Positions 16,258-23,678 of a stretch of DNA of 33,681 nt are shown one piece after another. Source of the stretch: Methylobacterium segetis (GTDB taxonomy: Bacteria; Pseudomonadota; Alphaproteobacteria; Rhizobiales; Beijerinckiaceae); assembly GCF_004348265.1 (NCBI RefSeq), contig NZ_SMNT01000060.1, forward strand, positions 1-33,681, read 5' to 3'. The translations under genes were made by a program, and so were the position numbers. The notes beneath the pieces were generated by a model. It had not been told where the DNA came from. It worked only from the letters and a program-made list of their open reading frames with translations, and did not search any database. Every line of letters starts with the position of its first letter. Position 1 is the stretch's first letter.

Positions 16258-17121
16258 TCACAGGAAGGGCCGCCCGCCGGTCACCGGGATCGTCGCGCCG
16301 GTGACGTAGCTCGACTCGTCGGAGGCGAGCATCACGTAGGCGGGAGCCAGTTCCCGCGGCTGGGCGGCGCGGCCGAGCGGGGTGTTGCCGCCGAAGCTCT
16401 TCACCTTCTCGGGGGGCATGGTCGAGGGGATCAGCGGCGTCCAGACCGGCCCCGGCGCGACGCAATTCACCCGGATGCCCTGCCCGGCCACCATCTGGGC
16501 GAGCCCCGCCGTGTAATTGTGGATCGCGCCCTTGGTGGTGGCGTAGGCGAGGAGCTGCGGGCTCGGGGAATCGGCGTTGATGGAGGTCGTGTTGATGATC
16601 GCCGCGCCCGGCTTGAGGTGCGGTAGCGCCGCCTTGGTGAGGTAGAACATCGCGTGGATGTTGGTGGCGAAGGTCACCTCCCATTCCTCGTCGCTGATCT
16701 CCTCCGGATCGCTGAAGGTCGCTTGGTGGGCGGCGTTGTTCACGAGGATGTCGAGACGCCCGAACGCCTCAACCGCCTTCGCGACGATCGCCCGGCAATG
16801 GGCGGCGGCCTTGATGTCGCCCGGCACCAGCACCGACTTGCGGCCCGCCTCCTCGATCAGGCGGCGCGTCTCCTGCGCGTCCTCCTCCTCGTCGAGGTAG
16901 GAGATCAGGACGTCGGCGCCTTCCCGCGCGAAGGCAAGCGCGACCGCGCGACCGATCCCGCTGTCGCCGCCGGTGATGATCGCCGCCTTGCCCTCGAGTC
17001 GTCCCGAGCCGCGGTAGCTCGTCTCGCCGTGGTCCGGCCGCGGGTTCATGGCGGCGGTCGAGCCCGGCATCGCCTGCTGCTGTTCCGGATAGGGGGGCTT
17101 CGGGAACTGATCCACGGGCAT
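16258..17121 (-). CDS. YghA-like short-chain dehydrogenase/reductase, 287 aa
   Basis: A classical SDR with a long N-terminal extension (MPVDQFPKPPYPEQQQAMPG, then GETSYRGSGRLEGK) typical of the YghA/general-stress-protein 39 group. The nucleotide motif is TGGDSGIG (50-57), NNAA is at 128-131, and the catalytic residues are S180, Y193 and K197 (YATTK). It should reduce or oxidise an aldehyde or alcohol with NAD(P)H; the substrate is not known, though stress or methylglyoxal-type roles have been proposed for relatives. The ATG directly abuts CAGGAG, so a GTG six bases later (17115) may be the true start. A hairpin separates it from actA. Confidence 0.9.
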   Translation of the reverse strand: MPVDQFPKPPYPEQQQAMPGSTAAMNPRPDHGETSYRGSGRLEGKAAIITGGDSGIGRAVALAFAREGADVLISYLDEEEDAQETRRLIEEAGRKSVLVPGDIKAAAHCRAIVAKAVEAFGRLDILVNNAAHQATFSDPEEISDEEWEVTFATNIHAMFYLTKAALPHLKPGAAIINTTSINADSPSPQLLAYATTKGAIHNYTAGLAQMVAGQGIRVNCVAPGPVWTPLIPSTMPPEKVKSFGGNTPLGRAAQPRELAPAYVMLASDESSYVTGATIPVTGGRPFL

Positions 17122-17245
17122 CTCCTGATCGGTGGGGGTCACCGTCCGGGAAACCGCGCAGGCGGGCGAAAGATCAGCGCCGACCGGGACGGGATCGCCC
17201 GCCGCCCCTTTCGCCGGGCTTCGCGCTCTCACGCGCCCGCGCACG

Positions 17246-17340
17246 GCTCCGCGCAGAGGGTCAAGGCTCCGCGCAGAGGGTCAAGGCTCCGCGCAGAGGG
17301 TCAAGGCTCCGCGCAGAGGGTCAAGGCTCCGCGCAGAGGG
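17246..17340. repeat. 20-bp direct tandem repeat, 4.75 copies
   Basis: Four perfect copies of GCTCCGCGCAGAGGGTCAAG plus 15 bases of a fifth, head to tail. The fifth, partial copy (17326-17340) lies inside the cheB reading frame (codons for CAEP at the end), and the TCA in the fourth supplies the cheB stop. The unit is not a multiple of three. The remaining copies lie between cheB and the SDR start. Confidence 0.97.
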
Positions 17341-17881
17341 TGGCGACGCGCTCGGCCAGCGCATCGACGCCGAGGCAGGCGTCTGGATGGTCGGCGGCGA
17401 TGGCGGAGAGGGGCATCCCGGGGACCTTGGCCTCGTCGGGATGCTCCACGAAGGTTGTGCCGCCATGCGCCTTGATGGCGCGCAATCCCTCGGACCCGTC
17501 GCTGTCCCATCCGCTCAAGACGATTCCGACGACCCGCTCGCCATAGGCTTCGGCCGCCGAGGTGAACAGGGGGTCGGCTGCCGGGCGGCAATGCTTCACC
17601 TTCGGCCCCTGGTCGAGGCGGACGCGGCCGCGCTCCAGGCGCATGTGATGGTCCGGGGGGGCGACGTAGACGCGCCCGGGCTCCGGTTCCTCCCCGTCCC
17701 GCCCGAAGGCGGCGGCCAGCCGGCCCGAACGGCTCAGGATCTCGGGGAGGATGCTGGGGTGGGCGCCGATGTGCTGGACGACGAAGATGGAGGCGCGGCA
17801 GCCGGCCGGCAGGGCCCCGATGATGCGCAGGAGCGGGGCGAGCCCGCCGGCGGAGGCGGCGATCGTGACGATCGGGGTCAC
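17321..17881 (-). CDS. cheB: Stand-alone CheB-type methylesterase domain, 186 aa
   Basis: A CheB catalytic domain without the receiver domain of classical CheB. The catalytic triad is recognisable: S10 in AASAGG, H37 in VQHIGAHPS, and D128 in SGWDSDG. The conserved VAPPDHHM segment is also present. In chemotaxis CheB removes methyl groups from receptors; isolated domains like this are common in Methylobacterium-type genomes and often pair with HWE kinases or CheR, so the target may be a non-chemotaxis signalling protein. No cheR, receptor or other chemotaxis gene is in the window. The start is a GTG at 17881 with no clear Shine-Dalgarno, so it is uncertain. Its last codons and stop lie within the 20-bp tandem repeat. 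Confidence 0.85.
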   Translation of the reverse strand: MTPIVTIAASAGGLAPLLRIIGALPAGCRASIFVVQHIGAHPSILPEILSRSGRLAAAFGRDGEEPEPGRVYVAPPDHHMRLERGRVRLDQGPKVKHCRPAADPLFTSAAEAYGERVVGIVLSGWDSDGSEGLRAIKAHGGTTFVEHPDEAKVPGMPLSAIAADHPDACLGVDALAERVATLCAEP

Positions 17882-18127
17882 GGCGCGGCCGCGCGAACGG
17901 CCGGGCTCTGGGCGCGCGCAGGAGAGGTCCGGCCATCGCCGGTCGCGCCCGCCGCGATCCTCCCGCGGGCGACAGCGTCGAAGGCGGCGCGATGCATGGG
18001 GCTCTCCGCTGGATCCAGGCGGGAGCGCGCAGGTCTCTCAGTCGCCGGCGCCTCGGATCGCGGCCAGCGATCCCACGATCGTGCACCGGAGCGCGGCGTC
18101 CCGCCATAACCTGCGTGAAGGGGCCGG

Positions 18128-18182
18128 GCGCGAGGGAGCCTCGCGCGGGAGGGAGCCTCGCGCGGGAGGGAGGCTCGCGCAG
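18128..18182. repeat. 17-bp tandem repeat with an internal hairpin
   Basis: Three copies of GAGGGAGCCTCGCGCGG begin at 18132, 18149 and 18166 (the third slightly changed). The first copy, with flanking bases, forms a perfect 8-bp stem, GCGCGAGG with CCTCGCGC (18128-18146), with a 3-base loop. It lies just after the stop of the 90-aa gene and may act as a terminator, but it has no T-tract. Confidence 0.8.
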
Positions 18183-18190
18183 GGCGTCCC

Positions 18191-18463
18191 TCAGGGCCGC
18201 GAGGTTCTTGCCAGCGCGTCCAGAATGATCTGCCGGTGCCGGCGGCCCTCCGCCAGCGTGCGCTGCATCGTCTCCAGGAGGGCCTCGGCGAGCCCGGTAT
18301 CGTAGCCTCTCGCCCGCATGTCCTCGACGACGATCCGCTGGTCGGCGACTCGCCGGGTCCAGTCGGCCAGATGGCGCGTGGCCTGGACGAGGTGCTCGTG
18401 CTCGCGCTGCAGCCAGGCGAGGCGGCGGCGCTCGCGGTTCGGATCGGGCTGCGGCTCGGGCAT
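18191..18463 (-). CDS. Small hypothetical helical protein, 90 aa
   Basis: A 90-residue, Arg- and Leu-rich, highly helical protein (LAWLQREHEHLVQATRHLADWT, then VVEDMRARGYDTGLAEALLETM and a basic tail). No membrane helix or signal is seen, and I do not recognise a family beyond small helical proteins of this genus. The ATG has GAGGGAGGG upstream. It starts 21 bases after the Crp/Fnr stop on the same strand, so it is probably co-transcribed with that regulator. A 17-bp repeat follows its stop. Confidence 0.75.
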   Translation of the reverse strand: MPEPQPDPNRERRRLAWLQREHEHLVQATRHLADWTRRVADQRIVVEDMRARGYDTGLAEALLETMQRTLAEGRRHRQIILDALARTSRP

Positions 18464-18484
18464 GGCTCGCCCTCCCTCGGGTCG

Positions 18485-19243
18485 TCAGGTCGGCGGCTGC
18501 ACGGACCCGTTGGCGTCGAGGTGGCGGCCCTCGTGGTCGAGATGCAGGTAGTTCGCGCTGAACAGGGACACGCGCTGCAGCGCCTCGAGATCGGGAATCG
18601 TCAGCTGCCGGCCCTTGAGGATGATGAGCCCGTTGCCGCGCAATTCCTGCAGCACGCGGTTGACGTGCACGTTCGTCAGGCCCGTCGCCTCGCCGAGATC
18701 GACCTGGGTGATCGGCAGGAGGCAACTGTCCCCCTCCGTCAGCCCGACCGAGCGCAGGCGGATGAACAGCTCGCACAAGAGGTGCCCGACCCGCTCAAGC
18801 CCGGCGCGCTGGCCGATGTTGACCGTCCATTCCCGCTGCACGGCGGCCGTGACCAGCATCTCCCACCAGAGCGCCCGGGTGATCCGGGGATGCCGCTCGG
18901 TGAGGTCGAGGATGGAGTCCCGGGAGATCTCTGCGAGGCGGACCTGGGTGATGGTCCCGATCGAGTGGTCCATCTCGCGCAGGACGAAGATGTGCGGGTC
19001 GCAGAGGTCGCCGGGCAGGAAGAACGAGATGATCTGCCGGCGCCCATCCTCCAGCGTCTTGTAGCGGCAGGCCCAGCCGTCGAGGATCAGGTTGACGTGC
19101 TCCGGCCGGTCGCCTTCGCGGACGATGTCCTGGTGGGCCGCGAAGTGCCGAACCTTGCGGCTCGCGGCCTCGTTGAGCGCCCCCTTGTCCTCGTAGGACA
19201 GGCGCGTGAACCGCTCCAGCTTGCGGATGAGGTGCTGCGGCAT
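18485..19243 (-). CDS. Crp/Fnr-family transcriptional regulator, 252 aa
   Basis: Residues 20-130 form the cyclic-nucleotide-like sensor beta barrel (RHFAAHQDIVREGDRPEHVNLIL, FFLPGDLCDP). Residues about 175-215 form the winged helix (LPITQVDLGEATGLTNVHVNRVLQEL), in which TNVHVNRVL is the recognition helix. There is no N-terminal cysteine cluster, so it is not an oxygen-sensing Fnr. It is a paralogue of the protein at 24306 (similar along the whole length). The ATG is preceded by GGGAGG. An inverted repeat TTCAC-N4-GTGAA lies 55 bases upstream and could be an autoregulatory site. The ligand is unknown. Confidence 0.9.
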   Translation of the reverse strand: MPQHLIRKLERFTRLSYEDKGALNEAASRKVRHFAAHQDIVREGDRPEHVNLILDGWACRYKTLEDGRRQIISFFLPGDLCDPHIFVLREMDHSIGTITQVRLAEISRDSILDLTERHPRITRALWWEMLVTAAVQREWTVNIGQRAGLERVGHLLCELFIRLRSVGLTEGDSCLLPITQVDLGEATGLTNVHVNRVLQELRGNGLIILKGRQLTIPDLEALQRVSLFSANYLHLDHEGRHLDANGSVQPPT

Positions 19244-19297
19244 GCCTGCCTCCCTGACGCGCCGAGGCCAGACTAGGCGGCCCGAAGCTCCGGGAAC

Positions 19298-19311
19298 TTC
19301 ACTTGTGTGAA
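19298..19311. promoter_or_regulatory. Inverted repeat TTCAC-N4-GTGAA upstream of the Crp/Fnr gene
   Basis: A perfect 5-bp inverted repeat (TTCACTTGTGTGAA) with four central bases, 55 bases upstream of the Crp/Fnr start and 111 before the divergent DUF6894-like gene. It resembles the spacing of Fnr-type sites but not their bases, so it is a candidate operator only. Confidence 0.3.
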
Positions 19312-19421
19312 TGCGGGCCGGCGGAGCCGTGGCGGATGTTCGTGCCGCCGGGCGCGGGGTGTCGCCGCCGGTCCGAACGCGATCGACCGCCTCGTCGGCG
19401 GTGGCAAGCCGAGGTCGCCGT

Positions 19422-19853
19422 ATGCCCTGCTACCACTTCCATCTGCGGACGCCCGAGGGTCTGGAATGGGACGCGGAGGGCGTGCCGTTCGACACTCTGG
19501 AGGAGGCCTATCTCGACGTCTGGCGGGGGATCGAGACGATCGCCGCCGACCTGCTGCGGGGCGGGACGAGCCGGGCCGCCCTCCTGCGCCACGCCTTCGA
19601 GATCGCGGATACGCGCGGGCGCTTCCTGATGGAGGTCCCGTTCGCGGAGGTCCTCGGCCTCGGCGGCCCCGCGCGCCGGCCCCCGCCCCTCTCGGTCCGG
19701 AAGGCCAATACCGAGGTGGCTCGGACGCGGCGCCTCATCGTCTCGGTGTGCCAGGAACGGGACGCCCTGTACGCCACCCTGTCCGAGACCCACGCCCTCC
19801 TGGCCCGCCTGCGCGCCCTCGACATCGGCAGCCACGGCCCGCGGCGGGCGTGA
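19422..19853 (+). CDS. DUF6894-like protein, 143 aa
   Basis: The N-terminus MPCYHFHLRTPEGLEWDAEG fits the opening of DUF6894 proteins (MPxYxFHLR... with an acidic DxxG turn), followed by the typical helix LEEAYLDVWRGIETIAADLL. A second part (about 95-143) is helical with RTRRLIVSVCQERDALYATLSETHALLARL. The role is unknown; such genes are abundant in Hyphomicrobiales and often sit near regulators. The start at 19422 follows GAGG and aligns with the domain start; the longer frame upstream to 19311 is rejected. It is divergent from the Crp/Fnr gene. Confidence 0.78.
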   Translation: MPCYHFHLRTPEGLEWDAEGVPFDTLEEAYLDVWRGIETIAADLLRGGTSRAALLRHAFEIADTRGRFLMEVPFAEVLGLGGPARRPPPLSVRKANTEVARTRRLIVSVCQERDALYATLSETHALLARLRALDIGSHGPRRA

Positions 19854-20209
19854 GGGAGAGGGCGCCGCCGGACGCGATCACGGGCGATCCGCCGCCCGCA
19901 TCGCGCTCGGCGCCCTCAAATCGCGCCCTCCTTCAGCGCGTCCCGGCGCAGGGGCAGTTCGCGCAGGCGCAGGCCGACCGCATCCGCGACCGCATTCGCG
20001 ATCGCTGCACGCAGGGGCTGCGCCCCGAATCCCGTCAACGCGCAGCCGACATCGTCTCGGTCTGCGCGACCGACGATTTTCCGCCGATGGCCGATCCGCG
20101 GGGCCGCGGGCGCAAGGCCGCCGCGGGGTGGAGACCTGCACGTGCAACCGATCCTCAACGTGCGGCCCTGTACCAATGGCCCGGTCATACCGATCTGAGA
20201 GCAAACCGG
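19854..20209. other. Gene-poor stretch between the DUF6894-like and PilZ genes
   Basis: About 355 bases with no ORF that has a credible ribosome binding site, composition or homology. The plus-strand frame that leads into the PilZ gene is open here, but its translation is low-complexity and has no domain features. No RNA gene or repeat was seen. Confidence 0.5.
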
Positions 20210-20461
20210 ATGTCGTTCACCGGCCAAGAGAGACGTCGTTCCGTCCGCACGACAGCCAACATGGCCGGGACGGTCACGTTCGCGAACGGCCGGCAGGTTG
20301 CCTGCACCGTCGTCGACCAGTCGGAGACCGGAGCGAAATTGGCCTTCGGCGCGATCGGGTTGCTGCCGGATCGCTTCCAACTCGCGTTCGGAGTACGCAA
20401 GGCGCGGGTCGTGACCGTCGTCTGGCGGCGCGGATCAGAGGTCGGTGTCGCGTTCGTTTAG
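20210..20461 (+). CDS. Small PilZ-domain protein, 83 aa
   Basis: A compact single PilZ domain. The c-di-GMP binding motifs are present: RxxxR as ERRRSVR near the N-terminus and DxSxxG as DQSETGAKL in the barrel. The rest is beta-strand rich (GTVTFANGRQVACTVV, ARVVTVVWRRGSEVGVAF). It probably binds cyclic-di-GMP and acts through a partner, as short PilZ proteins have no output. The start ATG has only a weak upstream GAGAG. The open frame continues upstream to 19307, but the domain begins at this ATG. A small hypothetical gene follows 37 bases later. Confidence 0.85.
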   Translation: MSFTGQERRRSVRTTANMAGTVTFANGRQVACTVVDQSETGAKLAFGAIGLLPDRFQLAFGVRKARVVTVVWRRGSEVGVAFV

Positions 20462-20498
20462 CGGCTCGATGCGAGCATGGCGGGAGCGCAGAGCGGCG

Positions 20499-20780
20499 AT
20501 GACGCATGAGGAGTACCGCGAGCGCGGCATTGCCGACGGCCATGCCTGCGTGGCCGACATCGAGGCGCGAGGCATGACCGAGATGCTGCTCGCCGGACGA
20601 AGCGACGTGGCATTCTCCGAGACCCTCGTGCAGACCTTGGCCCGATCGGTGGAGGCGCTCGGCCAGCGCGCAATGAGCGAGGCTGCCGAACGATATGCCG
20701 AGGGCTTCCTGCAGGGCGCCGATGAGGCCGTGACGGCGCTGCGCGCGAGGATCAGCGGGTTGAGCGAGGCGCAGCCGTGA
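20499..20780 (+). CDS. Small hypothetical helical protein, 93 aa
   Basis: A 93-residue, Ala/Glu/Arg-rich helical protein beginning MTHEEYRERGIADGHACVAD and ending with helices ALGQRAMSEAAERYAEGFLQ and VTALRARISGLSEAQP. No membrane segment or known motif is seen. It lies 37 bases after the PilZ gene on the same strand and may be co-transcribed. An earlier in-frame ATG at 20469 is also possible. The function is unknown. Confidence 0.6.
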   Translation: MTHEEYRERGIADGHACVADIEARGMTEMLLAGRSDVAFSETLVQTLARSVEALGQRAMSEAAERYAEGFLQGADEAVTALRARISGLSEAQP

Positions 20781-20960
20781 AGGCAGAGCCGATTCCGGGA
20801 TGGCACAGCCCACGTCCGGAGAGGGGAGCCGACTGGATCTCGCCGGGCCTGTGCGAGCGCACGAGCGGGCGCACGTCGCCCGTCCGCATCCGACGGTCAC
20901 CGATCCGTTGAAGAGGCAGAGGATGCGCCGGGCGATCCTGCCGGCGCGGGCGGAGACGCG

Positions 20961-21068
20961 ATGAAGGACCTTCGCTCGGACCGGCACGTCCGCGGAATGC
21001 TGATCGGCGGGCTCGTGCTCGCGTCGCTCATCATCGTCGCCATGATGATCATCTGGCTTTCCGCTTGA
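20961..21068 (+). CDS. Small single-helix membrane protein, 35 aa
   Basis: A 35-residue protein, too short for most gene finders: MKDLRSDRHVRGMLIGGLVL followed by hydrophobic residues to the end (ASLIIVAMMIIWLSA). One transmembrane helix preceded by basic residues suggests an inside-N orientation. Its ATG overlaps the stop of a 13-codon ORF (from 20922, MRRAILPARAETR) in an ATGA, which may be a coupled leader. The role is unknown. Confidence 0.45.
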   Translation: MKDLRSDRHVRGMLIGGLVLASLIIVAMMIIWLSA

Positions 21069-21165
21069 CCGAACGCCGGCACGTTCCGCTCCCGGCGCGC
21101 CGATCTGTGGACCCGAGCCGGGCTCGGCGTGCCGCGGCACCCAGGGTCGCGAACGCCAGACGGAT

Positions 21166-22437
21166 CTAGGCCGCCCCGCTCGAGCGCGTTGCGACGGCCC
21201 GCAAGTCCTCGATGGCGTCGCAAGCGGTGCGCACCCCGTTCTCGGCCAGCATGCGCGCCCGCGCCATCGCGCAAGCGCGCGTCACGTCGGGATTGCCCAA
21301 CAGCCGTTCGATCTTCGCGACGGCGCGCGACGGGGTGAAGCGGTGCCTGCTCAGGACCGAGCCGACGCCGAGGCGCCGAAGGCGCTGACCTTCGTCGAAA
21401 TGGTCGAAAGCCACCGGGACAACCAATTGCGGAATGCCGGCCGCGAGCGCCTGCGCCACCGTGCCGATCCCGCCGTGATGGACGAGGGCGACACAGTGCG
21501 GCAGCAACTGGCTGAGTGGAGCGTAGGCGGCGTGCAGGATCTGGGGCGGCAGGTCCGCCGGGACCTGCCCGTCCTGTGGGGTCAGGAGGATGCCGCGCCG
21601 GCCCATCCGTCGGCAGATCCGGACGGCCGCGTCAAAGAAGGACTGTCCCTGCCGCATGGCCGAGCCGTAGGTGAACACGACCGGTGGATCGCCCGCCTTC
21701 AGGAACGCGGCGAGCGTCGGGGTGAGCTCATCCACGTCGCCGCAGCGATCGGCGAGCGGAAAGCCGACCTGCACGGCCTGCCGAGGCCAATCGGGCTGCG
21801 GCTCGGCATACCATTCCGGGAAGCCGAGGAGCACCCGAAGGGGGCTGTTCCACCAATGGCGCAGGCGGCGCACCGGCGGCAGCTCCAGTTTCGCGCGGAA
21901 GGCGTTGAGACCCGGCAGGGCGGCAGGACCGATCACGTAGGTGTCGGCGCCGCGGCCGATCCAGTGCCGCAACCGGGCGGACAGAAAGGAAGGCAAGGGA
22001 AGGCCGGGCAGGATGGGTGGGGCATGGCGGCTTTCCACCAGCACCGGCATGACGTGGACGGTGACGAGGGGAAGCCCGAGCTTGTCCTGTGCGACCCGCG
22101 CACCCAGGCTCAGCGTCGACGCGGCCACGATCCCTTCGCCGGGCCGCCACTTCGCGGCAATCCAGCGATAGACGGGCTCCGTCAGTGCGGAGACGAAGCC
22201 GAACGTGACCCTGACGCCGCGGCGGGGATGCCAGAGGTTCGGTTCAGCGACGAAGCCATCGTACTCGGCCTGCGTTCCGAGACCGTGGAAGGCGAGCTGC
22301 GCCCGATCCGCCATGTCCGCGAACGGTGCCGGTGCAGCCAGCAAGACGGCGTGGCCCCGGCGCTTCAGTTCGGTTCCCAGCGCGATGAACGGCAGGACGT
22401 CGCCATGACTGCCAATTGCGACAAGGAGAACCTGCAT
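21166..22437 (-). CDS. UDP-glycosyltransferase family (GT1-like) protein, 423 aa
   Basis: A two-domain GT-B glycosyltransferase of the GT1 or sterol-glucosyltransferase-like type. The N-terminal acceptor domain opens with LLVAIGSHGDVLPFIALGTEL (the GSHGDxxP motif). The C-terminal nucleotide-sugar domain has VFTYGSAMRQGQ, then LVHHGGIGTVAQALAAGIPQ, and PVAFDHFDEGQRL, the donor-binding signature. It transfers a sugar from a nucleotide sugar to a lipid, carotenoid or other small acceptor. The acceptor is unknown, and no partner biosynthesis gene lies nearby. The ATG is preceded by AAGGAG at 22424-ish on the plus strand only, so the ribosome site on the minus strand is weak. A 14-bp palindrome lies 170 bases upstream. 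Confidence 0.88.
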   Translation of the reverse strand: MQVLLVAIGSHGDVLPFIALGTELKRRGHAVLLAAPAPFADMADRAQLAFHGLGTQAEYDGFVAEPNLWHPRRGVRVTFGFVSALTEPVYRWIAAKWRPGEGIVAASTLSLGARVAQDKLGLPLVTVHVMPVLVESRHAPPILPGLPLPSFLSARLRHWIGRGADTYVIGPAALPGLNAFRAKLELPPVRRLRHWWNSPLRVLLGFPEWYAEPQPDWPRQAVQVGFPLADRCGDVDELTPTLAAFLKAGDPPVVFTYGSAMRQGQSFFDAAVRICRRMGRRGILLTPQDGQVPADLPPQILHAAYAPLSQLLPHCVALVHHGGIGTVAQALAAGIPQLVVPVAFDHFDEGQRLRRLGVGSVLSRHRFTPSRAVAKIERLLGNPDVTRACAMARARMLAENGVRTACDAIEDLRAVATRSSGAA

Positions 22438-22606
22438 GGCGAGGCTCTAGCATCCGATAAATTCGTCTGGTGCATAGCGCATCGACGAGTTGATTGTGCA
22501 AGCTTGAGCGGCGAAAGCCTCGCAAAATGCCTTGGCACGAGCGCTTTCGTGCATCTCGCACTTCACTTTTGCTAAGGTTGTTGGCTGTCGCGAGGTCGAG
22601 ACTCTC

Positions 22607-22620
22607 TGAGACCGGTCTCA
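22607..22620. promoter_or_regulatory. Perfect 14-bp palindrome TGAGACCGGTCTCA
   Basis: A complete dyad with no spacer, 170 bases upstream of the glycosyltransferase start, in a 388-base region without genes. A candidate dimer operator; its core GACCGGTCT also occurs at 25179-25187, upstream of the second Crp/Fnr gene. Confidence 0.35.
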
Positions 22621-22740
22621 AGCCCGACACGGCCTCGTCGGCTCTCGGTCACCCCGATCGGCGCCGGCGGGGCCATCGCACCCTGGAACGTCCGCTTGGC
22701 CCCGCAGCTCACGGCGCGCGGGGCTTCTTGCTTCTGGTGC

Positions 22741-22760
22741 TTGGTATGCCATCATACCAA
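22741..22760. promoter_or_regulatory. Perfect inverted repeat, 8-bp arms with 4-base spacer
   Basis: TTGGTATG CCAT CATACCAA, exact 8-bp arms, 66 bases after the mucR stop. It has no T-tract on either side, so it could be an operator or an RNA hairpin rather than a conventional terminator. Confidence 0.4.
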
Positions 22761-22825
22761 TGAGGGACCTTCGCAGGTTGCCCTCATCTGAGCCCGCCCG
22801 GCGATCCCCTCACGTCGTGGCGGGC

Positions 22826-23386
22826 TCAGTCGTGTCTCGGGCCGCGACCGCCGGCCGTCGCATTGCCCGGCAGCGGCATTGACTCGGCCGCTCTGGCGAC
22901 ATCGGTCTTGCTGCGAGAGCCTGCGCGGCCCTTCGGCCTGCCGGATGCAACGGGTGTCGGCGCTGGATCGGGCAGGTGAGCATGCCGGCCGAGGCCCGTC
23001 GCCTTGGCCAGGACGGAGCGCTTCTCCGAATAGGAGGCCGCCACCATCGGGTAGTCCGCGGGCAAGCCGTAGCGCTCACGGTAGCCCTCCGGATCGAGCC
23101 CGTGCTTCGTGAGGTGCCGTTTCAGCGACTTGTAGGGCTTATGGTCGATGAAGCTGATCAGCGCGTCCCGTGTGATCGACTTGCGGATCTGAGCGGGGGT
23201 CGACCGTCCGGCCTGCTCCTCGGCCGCGCCCGGGGATCGGCCCAGGCTGCTGAGCGTCCGGTGTAGCGTGACAATCAACTCGGGCAGGTCCGCGGCTCGA
23301 ATCGAGTTGTTCGACACGTAAGCGGATACGAGAGCGCCGAGGAGCTGAATGTGGTTCGTCTCCGCTGTCGAGGTACTTTCTTCCAC
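22826..23386 (-). CDS. MucR/Ros-family transcriptional regulator lacking zinc-finger cysteines
   Basis: A MucR-type protein, 186 aa from the preferred GTG. The N-terminal part (LLGALVSAYVSNNSIRAADLPELI) and the DNA-binding part (YKSLKRHLTKHGLDPEGYRERYGLPADYPMVAASYSEKRS) match the family closely. Canonical members have CxxC in front of KSLKRHL; here the stretch reads ISFIDHKPYKSLKRHL, with no cysteine. The basic C-terminal tail (about 150-186) is an unusual extension. Such proteins repress exopolysaccharide, motility and symbiosis genes in rhizobia. The GTG at 23386 follows GGGGGAGGA; an upstream GTG at 23416 is possible. Confidence 0.9.
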   Translation of the reverse strand: MEESTSTAETNHIQLLGALVSAYVSNNSIRAADLPELIVTLHRTLSSLGRSPGAAEEQAGRSTPAQIRKSITRDALISFIDHKPYKSLKRHLTKHGLDPEGYRERYGLPADYPMVAASYSEKRSVLAKATGLGRHAHLPDPAPTPVASGRPKGRAGSRSKTDVARAAESMPLPGNATAGGRGPRHD

Positions 23387-23678
23387 GGCTTCCTCCCCCG
23401 CTGGAAACTTGGACACTCAAATCAGAGAGAGGAAAATACAAGTGCATTTGTAGACAGTTCGTGGAGTTTTTCTTGTCGTTCGTCCTCATCGATGAATCGG
23501 CTGCTCCAGATCGTGCCCGAGCCGTGAGCCCGTTCTGACACTTGCGACCCTCCTGCTTGCTCGCCGCAATGAGGTTCCGGTGCGAATCCGGGACATCCGG
23601 TGAAGGAAAGGGGAATCCGGCAGCGATGCCTCTTCCCGCACGCCCCCACTGAGGAACGCCCGCTTCCGGCGCCCTCCC

